Part shown: piece by piece, positions 20,362-32,606 of the stretch | Layout of the letters: each line of letters opens with the position of its first letter | Numbering within the stretch: position 1 is the stretch's first letter | Assembly (NCBI GenBank): GCA_009746045.1 | Contig: RPFO01002262.1 | Location: 1-53,721 of the forward strand | Reading direction: 5' to 3' | Origin: Mesostigma viride | Lineage: Eukaryota; Streptophyta; Mesostigmatophyceae; Mesostigmatales; Mesostigmataceae | Length of the DNA stretch: 53,721 bases | Position numbers and translations under genes: made by a program | The notes under the pieces: model-generated | Database searches by the model: none | Seen by the model: only the letters and a program-made list of their open reading frames with translations | Told to the model about the DNA's origin: nothing

Positions 20362-23300
20362 TCACACATGTACATGCACGCAAGGGGCGGCTGCACATAC
20401 ACGTACACACACCGCGCACGCAAGGGGCGGCTGCACACACACGTACATCCACCGCGCACGCAAGGGGCAACTGCACACACACGTACATACACCGCGCACG
20501 CAAGGGGCGAGTGCGCACACACGTACATACACCGCGCACGCAAGGGGCGGCTGCACACACACGTACACACACCATGCACGCAAGGGCCGGCTGCACTCAC
20601 ATGTACATACACCATGCACGCAAGGGGCGGCTGCACACACACGTACACACACCATGCACGCAAGGGCCGGCTGCACTCACATGTACATCCACCGCGCACG
20701 CAAGGGCCGGCTGCACACACACGTACATACACCGCGCACGCAAGGGGCAACTGCACACACATGTACATACACCGCGCAACCACGGGGCGGCTGCACACAC
20801 ACGTACATACACCGCGCACGCAAGGGGCGGCTGCACACATACGTACCTACACCGCGCACGCAAGGGGCGACTGCACACACATGTACATCCACCGCGCACG
20901 CAAGGGCCGGCTGCACACACACGTACACACACCATGCACGCAAGGGCCGGCTGCACACACACGTACATACACCGCGCACGCAAGGGGCGGCTGCACACAC
21001 ACGTACCTACACCGCGCACGCAAGGGGCGGCTGCACACACACGTACACACACCATGCACGCAAGGAGCGACTTCACGCACAGGTACACACACCATGCACG
21101 CAAGGTTCGGCTGCACACACATGTACATCCACCGCGCACGCAAGGGGCGAGTGCAAACACATGTACATACACCGCGCACGCAAGGGGCAACTGCCCACAC
21201 ATGTACATCCACCGCGCACGCAAGGGCCGGCTGCACTCACATGTACACACACCGCGCACGCAAGGGCCGGCTGCACACACACGTACATACACCGCGCACG
21301 CAAGGGGCAACTGCACACACACGTACACACCATGCACGCAAGGGGCTGCTGCACACACACTTACACTCACCATGCACGCGAGGGGCGGCTGCACACACAC
21401 GTACACACACCGCGCACGCAAGGGACGGCTGCACACACACGTACATACACCGCGCACGCAAGGGGCGGCTGCACTTACATGTACACACACCACGCACGCA
21501 AGGGGCGGCTGCACACACACGTACATACACCGCGCACGCAAGGACCGGCTCCACTCACATGTACATCCACCGCGCAACCACGGGGCGGCTGCACACACAC
21601 GTACATACACCGCGCACGCAAGGGGCTGCTGCACACACACTTACACACAAAATGCACGCTTGGGGCGACGGCACTCACATGTACATACACCGCTCACGAA
21701 AGGGGTGGCTGCACACACACGTACATCCACCGCGCACGCAAGGGGCGGCTGCACACACACATACATACATGCACCATGCACGCAAGGGGCGAGTGCACAC
21801 ACATGTACATACACCGCGCACGCAAGGGGCAACTGCCACACATGGACATACACCGCACGCAAGGGGCTGCTGCACACACACTTACACACAAAATGCACGC
21901 TTGGGGCGACGGCACTCACATGTACATACACCGCGCACGAAAGGGGTGGCTGCACACACACGTACATCCACCGCGCACGCAAGGGGCGGCTGCACACACA
22001 CATACATACACCATGCACGCAAGGGGCGAGTGCAACACATGTACATACACCGCGCACGCAAGGGGCAACTGCCACACATGTACACACACCGCACGCAAGG
22101 GGCGGCTGCACACACATGTACATCCACCGCGCACGCAAGGGGCGAGTGCACACACACGTACACACACCGCGCACGCTTGGGGCGGCTGCACACACACGTA
22201 CCTACACCGCGCACGCAAGGGGCGGCTGCACACACACGTACATCCACCGCGCACGCAAGGGGCAACTGCACACACATGTACACACACCGCGCACGCAAGG
22301 GGCAGCTGCACTCACATGTACACACACCGCGCACGCAAGGGCCGGCTGCACACACACGTACATCCACCGCGCACGCAAGGGGCAACTGCACACACACGTA
22401 CATACACCGCGCACGCAAGGGGCGGCTGCACACACACGTACACACACCGCGCACGCAAGGGGCAACTGCACACACATGTACACACACCGCGCACGCTTGG
22501 GGCGGCTGCACACACACGTACCTACACCGCGCACGCAAGGGGCGGCTGCACACACACGTACATACACCGCGCACGCAAGGGGCAACTGCACACACATGTA
22601 CATACACCGCGCAACCACGGGGCGGCTGCACACACACGTACATACACCGCGCACGCAAGGGGCGGCTGCACACATACGTACCTACACCGCGCACCCAAGG
22701 GGCGACTGCACACACATGTACATCCACCGCGCACGCAAGGGCCGGCTGCACACACACGTACACACACCATGCACGCAAGGGCCGGCTGCACACACACGTA
22801 CATACACCGCGCACGCTTGGGGCGGCTGCACACACACGTACCTACACCGCGCACGCAAGGGCGGCTGCACACATACGTATACCTACACCGCGCACGCAAG
22901 GGGCGACTGCACACACATGTACATCCACCGCGCACGCAAGGCCGGCTGCACACACACGTACACACACCATGCACGCAAGGGCCGGCTGCACACACACGTA
23001 CATACACCGCGCACGCTTGGGGCGGCTGCACACACACGTACACACACCGCGCACGCAAGGGGCAGCTGCACACACACGTACATACACCATGCACGCAAGG
23101 GGCTGCACACACACTTACACACACCTTGCACGCAAGGGCCGGCATGCACACACACTGGCATACACCGCGCACGCAAGGGGCGGCTGCACACACGTACATA
23201 CACCGCGCACGCAAGGGCGAGTGCACACACACGTACACACACCGCGCACGCAAGGGGCGGCTGCACACACACGTACACACACCATGCACGCAATTGCCGG

Positions 23301-26024
23301 CATGCACACGCACGTACATCCACTGCGCACGCAAGGGGCAACTGCACACACATGTACACACGCTTGGGGCGGCTGCACTCACATGTACACACACCGCGCA
23401 CGCAAGGGCCGGCTGCACACACACGTACATCCACCGCGCACGCAAGGGGCAACTGCACACACACGTACACACACCATGCACGCAAGGGCCGGCTGCACTC
23501 ACATGTACACACACCATGCACGCAAGGGCCGGCTGCACACACACTTACACACACAATGCACGCTTGGGGCAACGGCACTCACATGTACATACACCATGCA
23601 CGCAAGGGGCGGCTGCACACACACGTACACACACCATGCACGCAAGGAGCGACTTCACGCACAGGTACACTCACCATGCACGCAAGGGGCGGCTGCACAC
23701 ACACGTACACACACCGCGCACGCAATTAAGGGACGGCTGCACACACACGTACATACACCGCGCACGCAAGGGGCAACAGCACTCACATGTACATACACCA
23801 TGCACGCAAGGGGCGGCTGCACACACACGTACACACACCATGCACGCAAGGAGCGACTTCACGCACAGGTACACACACCATGCACGCAAGGTTCGGCTGC
23901 ACACACATGTACATCCACCGCGCACGCAAGGGGCGAGTGCAAACACATGTACATACACCATGCACGCAAGGGGCGGCTGCACACACATGTACATCCACCG
24001 CGCACGCAAGGGGCGAGTGCACACACACGTACACACACCGCGCACGCAAGGGGCGGCTGCACACACACGTACACACACCATGCACGCAATTGCCGGCATG
24101 CACACACACGTACATCCACCGCGCACGCAAGGGGCAACTGCACACACATGTACACACACCGCGCACGCTTGGGGCAGCTGCACTCACATGTACACACACC
24201 GCGCACGCAAGGGCCGGCTGCACACACACGTACACACACCATGCACGCAATTGCCGGCATGCACACACACGTACACACACCGCGCACGCAAGGGGCGGCT
24301 GCACACACACGTACACACACCATGCACGCAATTGCCGGCATGCACACACACGTACGTCCACCGCGCACGCAAGGGGCAACTGCACACATATGTACACACA
24401 CCGCGCACGCAAGGGGCAGCTGCACACACACGTACCTACACCGCGCACGCAAGGGCCGGCTGCACACACACGTACATACACCGCGCACGCAAGGGGCAAC
24501 TGCACACACATGTACACACACCGCGCACGCAAGGGGCAACTGCACACACACGTACACACACCGCGCACGCTTGGGGCGGCTGCACACACACGTACCTACA
24601 CCGCGCACGCAAGGGGCGGCTGCACACACACGTACATCCACCGCGCACGCAAGGGGCAACTGCACACACATGTACACACACCGCGCACGCTTGGGGCAGC
24701 TGCACTCACATGTACACACACCGCGCACGCAAGGGCCGGCTGCACACACACGTACATCCACCGCGCACGCAAGGGGCAACTGCACACACACGTACATCCA
24801 CCGCGCACGCAAGGGGCGGCTGCACACACACGTACACACACCGCGCACGCAAGGGGCAACTGCACACACATGTACACACACCGCGCACGCTTGGGGCGGC
24901 TGCACACACACGTACCTACACCGCGCACGCAAGGGGCGGCTGCACACACACGTACATACACCGCGCACGCAAGGGGCAACTGCACACACATGTACATACA
25001 CCGCGCACGCAAGGGGCAACTGCACACACATGTACCTACACCGCGCACGCAAGGGGCAACTGCACACACACGTACACACACCGCGCACGCTTGGGGCGGC
25101 TGCACACACACGTACCTACACCGCGCACGCAAGGGGCGGCTGCACACACACGTACATCCACCGCGCACGCAAGGGGCAACTGCACACACATGTACACACA
25201 CCGCGCACGCTTGGGGCAGCTGCACTCACATGTACACACACCGCGCACGCAAGGGCCGGCTGCACACACACGTACATCCACCGCGCACGCAAGGGGCAAC
25301 TGCACACACACGTACATCCACCGCGCACGCAAGGGGCGGCTGCACACACACGTACACACACCGCGCACGCAAGGGGCAACTGCACACACATGTACACACA
25401 CCGCGCACGCTTGGGGCGGCTGCACACACACGTACCTACACCGCGCACGCAAGGGCCGGCTGCACACACACGTACATACACCGCGCACGCAAGGGGCAAC
25501 TGCACACACATGTACATACACCGCGCAACCACGGGGCGGCTGCACACACACGTACATACACCGCGCACGCTTGGGGCAGCTGCACTCACATGTACACACA
25601 CCGCGCACGCAAGGGGCGACTGCACACACATGTACATCCACCGCGCACGCAAGGGCCGGCTGCACACACACGTACACACACCATGCACGCAAGGGCCGGC
25701 TGCACACACACGTACATCCACCGCGCACGCAAGGGCCGGCTGCACACACACGTACATACACCGCGCACGCAAGGGGCGAGTGCACACACACGTACACACA
25801 CCGCGCACGCTTGGGGCGGCTGCACACACACGTACCTACACCGCGCACGCAAGGGGCGGCTGCACACACACGTACATCCACCGCGCACGCAAGGGGCAAC
25901 TGCACACACATGTACACACACCGCGCACGCTTGGGGCGGCTGCACACACACGTACACACACCGCGCACGCAATTAAGGGACGGCTGCACACACACGTACA
26001 TACACCGCGCACGCAAGGGGCAAC
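20362..26024. repeat. 40-bp satellite array, left block
   Basis: About 140 units of CGCGCACGCAAGGGGCGGCT followed by GCACACACACGTACATACAC. Main variants: GGGCAACTGC, GGGCCGGCTGC, CGCTTGGGGC, CCATGCACGC and GCGAGTGC. Higher-order structure is visible: the marker 'aattaaggg' occurs at 23724 and 25971. Since 40 is not a multiple of 3 and the unit has no stop in any frame, very long open frames arise on both strands; they are not genes. Confidence 0.98.
26020..26024. repeat. Target-site duplication GCAAC, left copy
   Basis: Satellite-derived GCAAC immediately before the left LTR, repeated at 34419-34423 after the right LTR. Uninterrupted satellite copies of the same site (GGGGCAACAGCACTCAC) occur at about 23776 and 37371. 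Confidence 0.92.
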
Positions 26025-26678
26025 ATTTGCACAGCAACTCGTCAGCAGAGCTTGTGAGCTCCTGGTCCTTGCCGGCTGGAATGACCCTAGGCTGCTGGCT
26101 AGCAACCGTTATCCTCACACCAGGCCTACGACCCTCGAAAGGCTCGCCACTCGTCGTGACGACCAAGGTTCGTGTGTGAAGACGCTCGTTGCCTCGTTGA
26201 GCCTCGAGCTATATGCAACCTCGTTCCATCCTTGTTCCTCGGTCATGAGCAACGCTGGGCAACGCTACATTGCCAGAGCCTCGTATCGCTGCCCTGCATC
26301 CTTGTTGCAGGCAGCATACAGGAATCTCTGGCTATCCTGTGTCTAGGACAGCACAGGACCTGCCACAGTCCTGCAAGGACTTACATCCTTGCAGACCTGC
26401 TGGCTGGTTACTGGCTTCTACTAGCCACAGTACCGTTGAGCCCTCAGTACACTGTGTCCCAGTCACGTGAGAGTACAGGCTAAGCCTGTGCAGGCACGGC
26501 CTGCCACGTGTCCTGTCCACTATGCCCTGAGTGTGCCCCGCCCTCGCCCACCCGTCGGCAGTACTTCGGGACTTGATAACTTTCTAGTCCCTTGTCTGTT
26601 CTAGGCGGTTGACACGGCGTTGGAAAGGTCTCCTCAACCTGCATCCATCTAGCACATTGGTGCCCCAATATGCTAACT
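26025..26678 (-). repeat. 3' LTR
   Basis: 654 bp, differing from 33765-34418 at four positions by eye (near 26031, 26108, 26139 and 26552). Its inner edge is preceded on the coding strand by AAGAAAGGGTTGG, a plausible polypurine tract. Confidence 0.93.
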
Positions 26679-27615
26679 CCAACCCTTTCTTGTTTTGGAG
26701 CTTGGACCAGCCTGAGAACCTATCAGCCACTGTCCCCACAAGCCTTCAGACATCTGATCCCTCCCAGAGACCAGACCTGCCTTTTCTTTTGGAACCTGAG
26801 GTGCCTCCAAATATTAGCTAGGCCTGCTCATTGGTTCAAAGGTTGCCCTCTGACCCACATGACATCCCAACCCTTTCTTTGGGAACCTGGTGTAGATTAA
26901 AGTTAGGTCTTCACTTAGTCAGAGGAGTTTGGATAGAGGAGTCCATGAACGTACTATTGTGAGTTCCTGGTCATCCAGTTATCACAGGCGCCCGTTCATA
27001 TGGCGCCCGCCACGGAGCCTCCTTTATCTTTTAAATCCTTCCAAAGACTGAGAGAGCCCTGACAAATGTTAGCCAACACATGGGGAGCCCATGTCCTCAC
27101 TGAGGGATAAACTCAGGATTCATACATGCCAGGCTGAGGTCAGCTGGGGAATCGAACCCCACCCCATATCCTCCAGGTTTGGATCAGCTCCTGGAACTGA
27201 GCATCACAAACAACAAGACATGACAATAACAAGATTATGTTTTATTATAAAGGAGTATAACCCATAGTGAGGCCCCTGGCAACCACGTCCAACATGGTCA
27301 CACAACCAGGGATTTTATTAGCATGCAACAGGTTGGTTACAGAGAATATATACAAATGTACAGCAACCTGTTAGAGCCAACACTTGGGCTGCCCTTGCAG
27401 GGTCCATTCCATGAAGACCCAAGGCCCATTACAAAGTCCTTAAGACTCTTCTGCAGCTCCATGACAGAGCCAGGCGAAATTCTCAGCCAGGGGAGTGACT
27501 CCACCCTGACCCCTGTCCAGCAGAGTGTGTCTGAACTCTGAAGGACCTGCTGTCAGCCACCACGTGGCTGCCCAGCCCACTGGGATGCCTCCCACCTAGA
27601 GCAAGGCTGTTTGGT
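26679..27615 (-). other. 3' untranslated region of the copia-type element
   Basis: No coding frame of note between the end of RNase H and the 3' LTR. Contains a second purine-rich block on the coding strand near 26870 and a tRNA T-arm-like sequence at 27145-27161. Confidence 0.6.
27145..27161 (-). other. tRNA T-arm-like hairpin inside the LTR element
   Basis: On the minus strand TGGGG-TTCGATT-CCCCA gives a perfect 5-bp stem with a canonical 7-nt T-loop. Matching acceptor and anticodon arms were not found, so it is at most a tRNA-derived fragment. Confidence 0.3.
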
Positions 27616-29014
27616 CTACTCTGGCCCTCCCCCCTTGGAGGCCATGAGCCCACGAAGCAAAGGGTATTGCAGCTCAGCCTTCTCCTCCAGCTTGGTGAGA
27701 GCATCTGCAGGGTTGTCCACGCCAGCCACATGTTCAATGTTAGCTAAGCAAGACATTTCCTTGAGCAACAAATAATCAAGGTCCCTGCTCCTGGCCAGCT
27801 GCCTGTGCACAAACTGCACCATGCCCATGCTGTCAGTTCTTACCAGTGTGTGCATCTGCAACCGACAGGAAGCCACTTGACATAGCTGGTAAAATAGCTC
27901 CCTCAAGTAAAGAGCAGTATGAAGCCCTTCACAGATTGCCCTGCACTCAGCAATGTCACTGCTGGGAGTTACCCTGTTTGCAACCGACTGTACCAGCAGA
28001 CCAGAGAGGACTGTTCCTGCACCAGGGATATTAATGCTGCTGCACGGCCCCTGACCTCTGTGACCTTCCTACTATCCATAGAACTGTCCACATAGAGCAT
28101 CATGTCAAAAGGCCTGTACAAATCCAAAGGACCCAGCATGAGAGGGGGAGACATGCGAACAGCCTCTACCACTCTCTCAGCACCCACCTCAACCAGTTGG
28201 GAATCGGTCAACCGACTCAGTACCAACAGGTCAGGAGCACAAATGCTGGCCAGCCATGCCAACATACCTCGTATTGTTGCACATCTGGCCTGGGTGATGG
28301 GCTCCTGCAAGGCATCTATGATCTGCTGAGGATAATCCTTACCACCCTCCAGCTGGATGGACCATGTACCCTGCTGATGGACCAAGGTCGCCTGCATTCC
28401 ACAAAACACCATGGGCTCATTCTCAACCATGTACTGGATCTTACCCAGTTCAAACCGTTTCTGGATCCTGGCCAGAGTCAACTCTTGCCAAGTGGGATGG
28501 CCCAGGAGATGCAGATCATCACCATGCAGGGAGGCAAACGCTGGCAGCCCCTCATAGCTACCCTGAAACAGACAAGGATCAACTGGAGAGACTGAGAGAC
28601 CACAGACAGACCTGAGGTACTTCTCCAAGCTCTTCCTCCAGATGATGGGACTCGATCTAAGGCCTTCCACGCCTTTGAGAATCCTCAAATACCTCGTCTT
28701 CAGCTCTGCCCTCCACACTGCAGGCACCTTAACAAAGAAAGGGGGTATTGTGCGCCAAGTATCCTGTGCTTCCTGCTGATCACCCTTAAGAAAAGCCCTC
28801 TTGAAATCTACCAACACAGAGCTATAGGGTATCCCCTTCTGCAGAAAAGACAATAAATGCACAACAAAATCCTCCATGTATCATGCAGCATCCCTGGTGT
28901 GTAAAGCTCCTCATCTGCTAACTGTCCAGTGCCATGGTACTCAGTCACAACTGGTCTAACATGTGGCACCTGCACGCCATCTACCTCCTTGAGCTTGAGG
29001 ACAAACATCAACTG
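27616..29014 (-). pseudogene. pol: Reverse transcriptase and RNase H of the copia-type element, frame-broken
   Basis: Copies the element RNA into DNA and removes the RNA strand. Three overlapping frames join end to end: about 29014-28875 (LMFVLKLKEVDGVQ, finger region), 28877-27969 (VDFKRAFLKGD with the first catalytic Asp, and HGDD in the YxDD position, then YVDSS of RNase H) and about 27985-27616 (AECRAICEGLHTALYLREL, RTDSMGM, HVAGVDNPADALTK). Two single-base frame breaks separate them, one at a GGG run near 27980. H replacing Y in the YxDD box is unusual but the two Asp residues are present. As written the reading frame cannot give one polyprotein. Confidence 0.85.
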
Positions 29015-31200
29015 AGCAGCTGGTGATCCTCAGGGAGGACATCCACAGGCTCTGCACAGTTGGCAACTATCCACTCATGCCCAGAAGCAACAAAGCCAAG
29101 AGTCCATGCCTTAGCCATCTTGGGGCTTTGCATCATCTCCACTAGCTTGCGCCAAGGTACAGGACTCGTTCCTGGGATCTGGTACCTCTGCACACCCAAC
29201 TCACGTGGGTCAAACGTAGTAGGGAGGATCAGCAGGTCCCCAGCAATGGGCTCCTTTGTATCAGGACCCTCTGCCTCTAGACCCCTCACAGCCCTTACAG
29301 CCACACTAAGACCCTGGGAGTAGCGATATCTCTGCAAGGGAAGGCGGCCCTGCCCTTCTAATGCTAGCTCCTCAGAGGATATCCTCACCCCTGGTAAGCA
29401 CAAGAAGTTCTGACCTAGAATGGCAGGCCCCTGATACCCTTCAACCACACTGAACGTGGTGGGCACCCCCAGGATAGGCACACTCACTTCTCCCAAGATC
29501 TTCATGGACACATTCCCAGAGAAATCAGACACAGCTAGGCAGCTAGGGGATGACCACTGCAAGCCTGCAGCATCCTCTACCCTTAGAATGGACACCTGTG
29601 AGTTGGTATCCACTTCTAGTGCTGGTGCCCCACATGACCCCCATCCCGTGAGCTTAGATACCTTGGGATCACGCTTGCTGTTCTGCAGAGCTCGAATGAT
29701 GTCCGCCATAAGCAGCCCCCTGGACTGTGGTGCAGCCCTGGCCACCTCTGGCCTTGTGACAGACGTCTCAGCAGACTCCTGCTCACCCTCATCCATCCAG
29801 GACAGACCATAATCCAAGCATGGTGGGTTAGCATCTGCTGCCTGGCTCTCATCCTGCTCATCTCCCTCCAAGGGAGGATCAGGGCCGTCTTCAGGCCAGA
29901 TTGCAGTTGGCCTTCTCTCCTTGACGTGAGCCCAGGATAGCCTGTACACGTGCTTGGGATTACTCTCCAAAGCCACCAGACAAGAATGGTTAGCTTCCTC
30001 AACATGGGTTACCTGCCCATCTTGCCACTTGCCACGCTTGCCTGGTAATGACGGTTCCTTCCACATCCTGACCCTCAGTCCCACCTGGGGCCTCAGCATT
30101 TTCCAACCCTTGTCCTTACGCCTCAATCTGGAAAACACCCTGTCTGCCTTCTTCAGGCAGGCTGCCACCACGTCCTGTGATAGCATACCAAACTGCAATG
30201 CCAGGGGAGAGACTGCCACACCATCATAGTAATAGGTTACCCTGTGGTTAAGCTGCTCCTCAATCCCCTTACACCAAGCTGCTTTCTCTAGAGCTGATGC
30301 CACAACAGGCACACTCCTAGCTGCTAGCACCACTGTTTTTACTTCACGTATAGATCTCTCTACAGCTCCCTGCTGCCCATGGCATTCCCTAGGGACCACT
30401 ACCAACTTACAAGGAAGCTGGTCAGCCAGCTTGATCAAGCAGTCAAACTGCAAGTCAGCTTGCACCTTGGTGTACACCCCAAAGCCTGGCAACAAAGACT
30501 GGAGACCCATCAACAGCTGATGCTCCTGCATTCCAGGAAGAATGGTCAGCAACCTATATCTGCTAAACCTATCCACCCCCACCAACAGATACATGCCCCT
30601 GATGTGTTGGATGTCCACCTGGATATCCCCCCGCTCTCTAGCAGGTTCTCTGGCATGGGACTGTGGGAGGCGAACAGCATTCTCCTGACAGACACAATTC
30701 TGAGCAGCTGCACTGCAGGCCTCTAGCAAAGGCTCCTTGCCAATCTTCCAAGCAAACATCTCTGCCTGCTTAGAGTGGCCAAAGATATGGTGTAGAGTGT
30801 TTCCAGCCTGAGCATAGCTCAACCCCCTGTCAGCCTGGCTGCACAGAGAGGAACGTGACAAAGACTGTGTGCTTGGGATAGCACGACCCACCTGCTGTTC
30901 TCTTGCTCCAGGGACCTCCTCCAAGGTAGCTCGGCTCCCAGAGCCAGCCCCGGTTCCCACAGAAGCTGCAGGTCCTTCCAGTCTGGCGGCTTGACTCCCA
31001 GAGTCAACCCCAACAACTGGAGACCCTGCACCTGCCACAGGCACAGGGAATTCCACTGCTGCAGCAGCGTTATTGCAATCATTGAGTGGAAGCACCTCAT
31101 CATTCCCAACCCCTTGCTGCTGCACAAGAGGGACACCCCCATTACTATGTACAACTGTTCGTCCCACTAGGGGTGATTGACTATTTACAGGGGACAACAT
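29008..31200 (-). CDS. pol: Integrase plus retropepsin-like domain (pol, 5' part)
   Basis: 730 open codons starting at ATG 31200, in the same frame as gag after its UGA. Residues about 137-171 hold the GAG-pre-integrase zinc pattern (HHIFGH ... CVC). The integrase core has Asp 196 (QVDIQH), Asp 249 (QADLQFD) and Glu 281 (GAVERSIREVK). A C-terminal chromodomain-free region follows, with WKEPSLPGKRGKWQDGQV. Residues about 526-600 look like a retropepsin: LEVDTNSQVSIL (Asp 531, with DTN in place of DTG) and ILGQNFL near 594-600. An N-terminal DSGS (residues 66-69) is a weaker protease candidate. The frame then breaks into RT at about 29010. Integrase is confident; the protease call is moderate. 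Confidence 0.8.
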   Translation of the reverse strand: MLSPVNSQSPLVGRTVVHSNGGVPLVQQQGVGNDEVLPLNDCNNAAAAVEFPVPVAGAGSPVVGVDSGSQAARLEGPAASVGTGAGSGSRATLEEVPGAREQQVGRAIPSTQSLSRSSLCSQADRGLSYAQAGNTLHHIFGHSKQAEMFAWKIGKEPLLEACSAAAQNCVCQENAVRLPQSHAREPARERGDIQVDIQHIRGMYLLVGVDRFSRYRLLTILPGMQEHQLLMGLQSLLPGFGVYTKVQADLQFDCLIKLADQLPCKLVVVPRECHGQQGAVERSIREVKTVVLAARSVPVVASALEKAAWCKGIEEQLNHRVTYYYDGVAVSPLALQFGMLSQDVVAACLKKADRVFSRLRRKDKGWKMLRPQVGLRVRMWKEPSLPGKRGKWQDGQVTHVEEANHSCLVALESNPKHVYRLSWAHVKERRPTAIWPEDGPDPPLEGDEQDESQAADANPPCLDYGLSWMDEGEQESAETSVTRPEVARAAPQSRGLLMADIIRALQNSKRDPKVSKLTGWGSCGAPALEVDTNSQVSILRVEDAAGLQWSSPSCLAVSDFSGNVSMKILGEVSVPILGVPTTFSVVEGYQGPAILGQNFLCLPGVRISSEELALEGQGRLPLQRYRYSQGLSVAVRAVRGLEAEGPDTKEPIAGDLLILPTTFDPRELGVQRYQIPGTSPVPWRKLVEMMQSPKMAKAWTLGFVASGHEWIVANCAEPVDVLPEDHQLLS

Positions 31201-31206
31201 CTCAAG

Positions 31207-32171
31207 TCATGGCTTACCCACCTGGCCAGAGCCTGCTCCAGCAGACTTGGCCTGGTCTGGGCAGTCACGTCGCCAATGACCCGTCCTGCCACATCCAAAG
31301 CATTTGTCATCCTTCCCAGCAGCAGCCTTCTTCAGGCCACCCTGGTTCTGGCTGCTCTGACTGGCCTGGGTGCCCTGGCCCTGGCTCTTGCCTTGCCCTT
31401 GGCCACCCTTGTTCTGCTGACCACCCTGGTGACCACCAGCCTGCTGCTGACCCTTGCCTTTGGATCCCTGCTGCTGGCCCTTGCCACCCTGGTTACCATT
31501 CTGCCTGCGCCTGTTAGCCCTCTGACGCCTACTAGGTCTGGTTTCTCCCTGAGCACCCTGCCCAGGGGCGTCACCATGGACCTGATGAGCGGAGGCTGAA
31601 GGGGCACCAGTCACCTGGATTGCCTTGCAAGCAGCATTGTCAGATGGACGGATATTGAAAATAACCTTTTGCAAGGCTGGCCACGTCCCATCTGTCTGAT
31701 CAGCAAACATCCTAGCTGCATTTCTCCCATCCACACTCAGCCCCATGCGATCCAGGAAGTAATCTGCCACTGCTCTATCAGTCAGATTGAAGCCATGCTT
31801 GGCCCCCTTCTCCCTGATGCGTGTGAGCCGCTGCAGCTCCTCAGCTATTGTGCCCTTGATCTCAAAGGTATCATAGCTGAGCTTATAGTGATTAGTGAGG
31901 TTGAGTACCTTATCAGAAAACTCCTGACGTAGGCCCTCTAGGAACTGAGACCAAGTCAGCTTGTCCTTGACAGCCTGCCTAGCCTTGTCCCTCACCGCTC
32001 ACTTGAATCCCTATTAGTCGTGGATGTGTGGAATACCTGCACAAGGTTGACAGTGGGATCTACAGAGCATGAAACTAGCTCCATATCCTCCAACCACTTG
32101 TCTAGCTCTTCCTGTCCCACAGGAGGCTTGAGAGGCTTCTGGCCATTCATCACAGCCACAGCACTCATATG
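31207..32171 (-). CDS. gag: gag with CCHC zinc knuckle, one frame break
   Basis: Structural protein of the retrotransposon particle. Likely ATG at 32171 (MSAVAVMNGQ). The frame shifts near 31990, then continues through RDKARQAVKDKLTWSQFLEG (typical copia gag helices), a Gln/Gly/Lys-rich linker, and a zinc knuckle with C-x2-C-x4-H-x4-C (CFGCGRTGHWRRDC). It ends at a UGA (31209-31207), and the downstream pol frame starts in the same register two codons later. The frame break makes the protein discontinuous as written. Confidence 0.82.
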
Positions 32172-32279
32172 AGGTCTAGTCCCAGGCAAAGCACGAGGGT
32201 CACTGCCAATGACAGCAGCTCCTACTGGTGCTAATGGCGCAGGAACATAGCTGCAGGAACACCAGACGCAGGCACACAT

Positions 32280-32606
32280 GGTCTCTTACCAGGTGCTTGA
32301 CGTTCAGCATCATTCTGGCCCTCCCCCGTCAGCACCACGCCGTCGGTTGGCCACCCTGCACGCTCCTCCCCTTGTGCCACCTCTTTCCTCTTCCGGTTGG
32401 AGCCCTCCTGCCATTGACGCCCTCTGCCGTTGGGATTGCCTGTCCCTCTGGCACGACGTTGGCGGGGCCTCCCGTGTCTGCCCTTGCCTCACCCCCGCCA
32501 TCCCCCGCTCCCGCCCCGCTCCCGCTGCCGCCCCGCGCGTGTTACGAAGCATTATAGAATACCACAGAAAACACACGCAGATATGGCTGCTGGAACCCAC
32601 TCAGGC
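32280..32606 (-). other. GC-rich leader between extra ORF and gag
   Basis: Arg/Ala-rich open frames but no recognisable protein. CTG|GTAAGAGA on the minus strand (about 32284-32294) looks like a splice donor, so a spliced leader is possible; no matching acceptor was assigned. Confidence 0.4.

Noticed and set aside
20320-26346. A 2008-codon plus-strand open frame with His/Thr/Ala-rich 40-residue repeats, and similar frames on both strands at 34349-47549
   Set aside because: The 40-bp satellite unit has no stop in any frame, so long open frames appear in all six frames at once. There is no codon bias difference between frames, no start context and no non-repeat domain.
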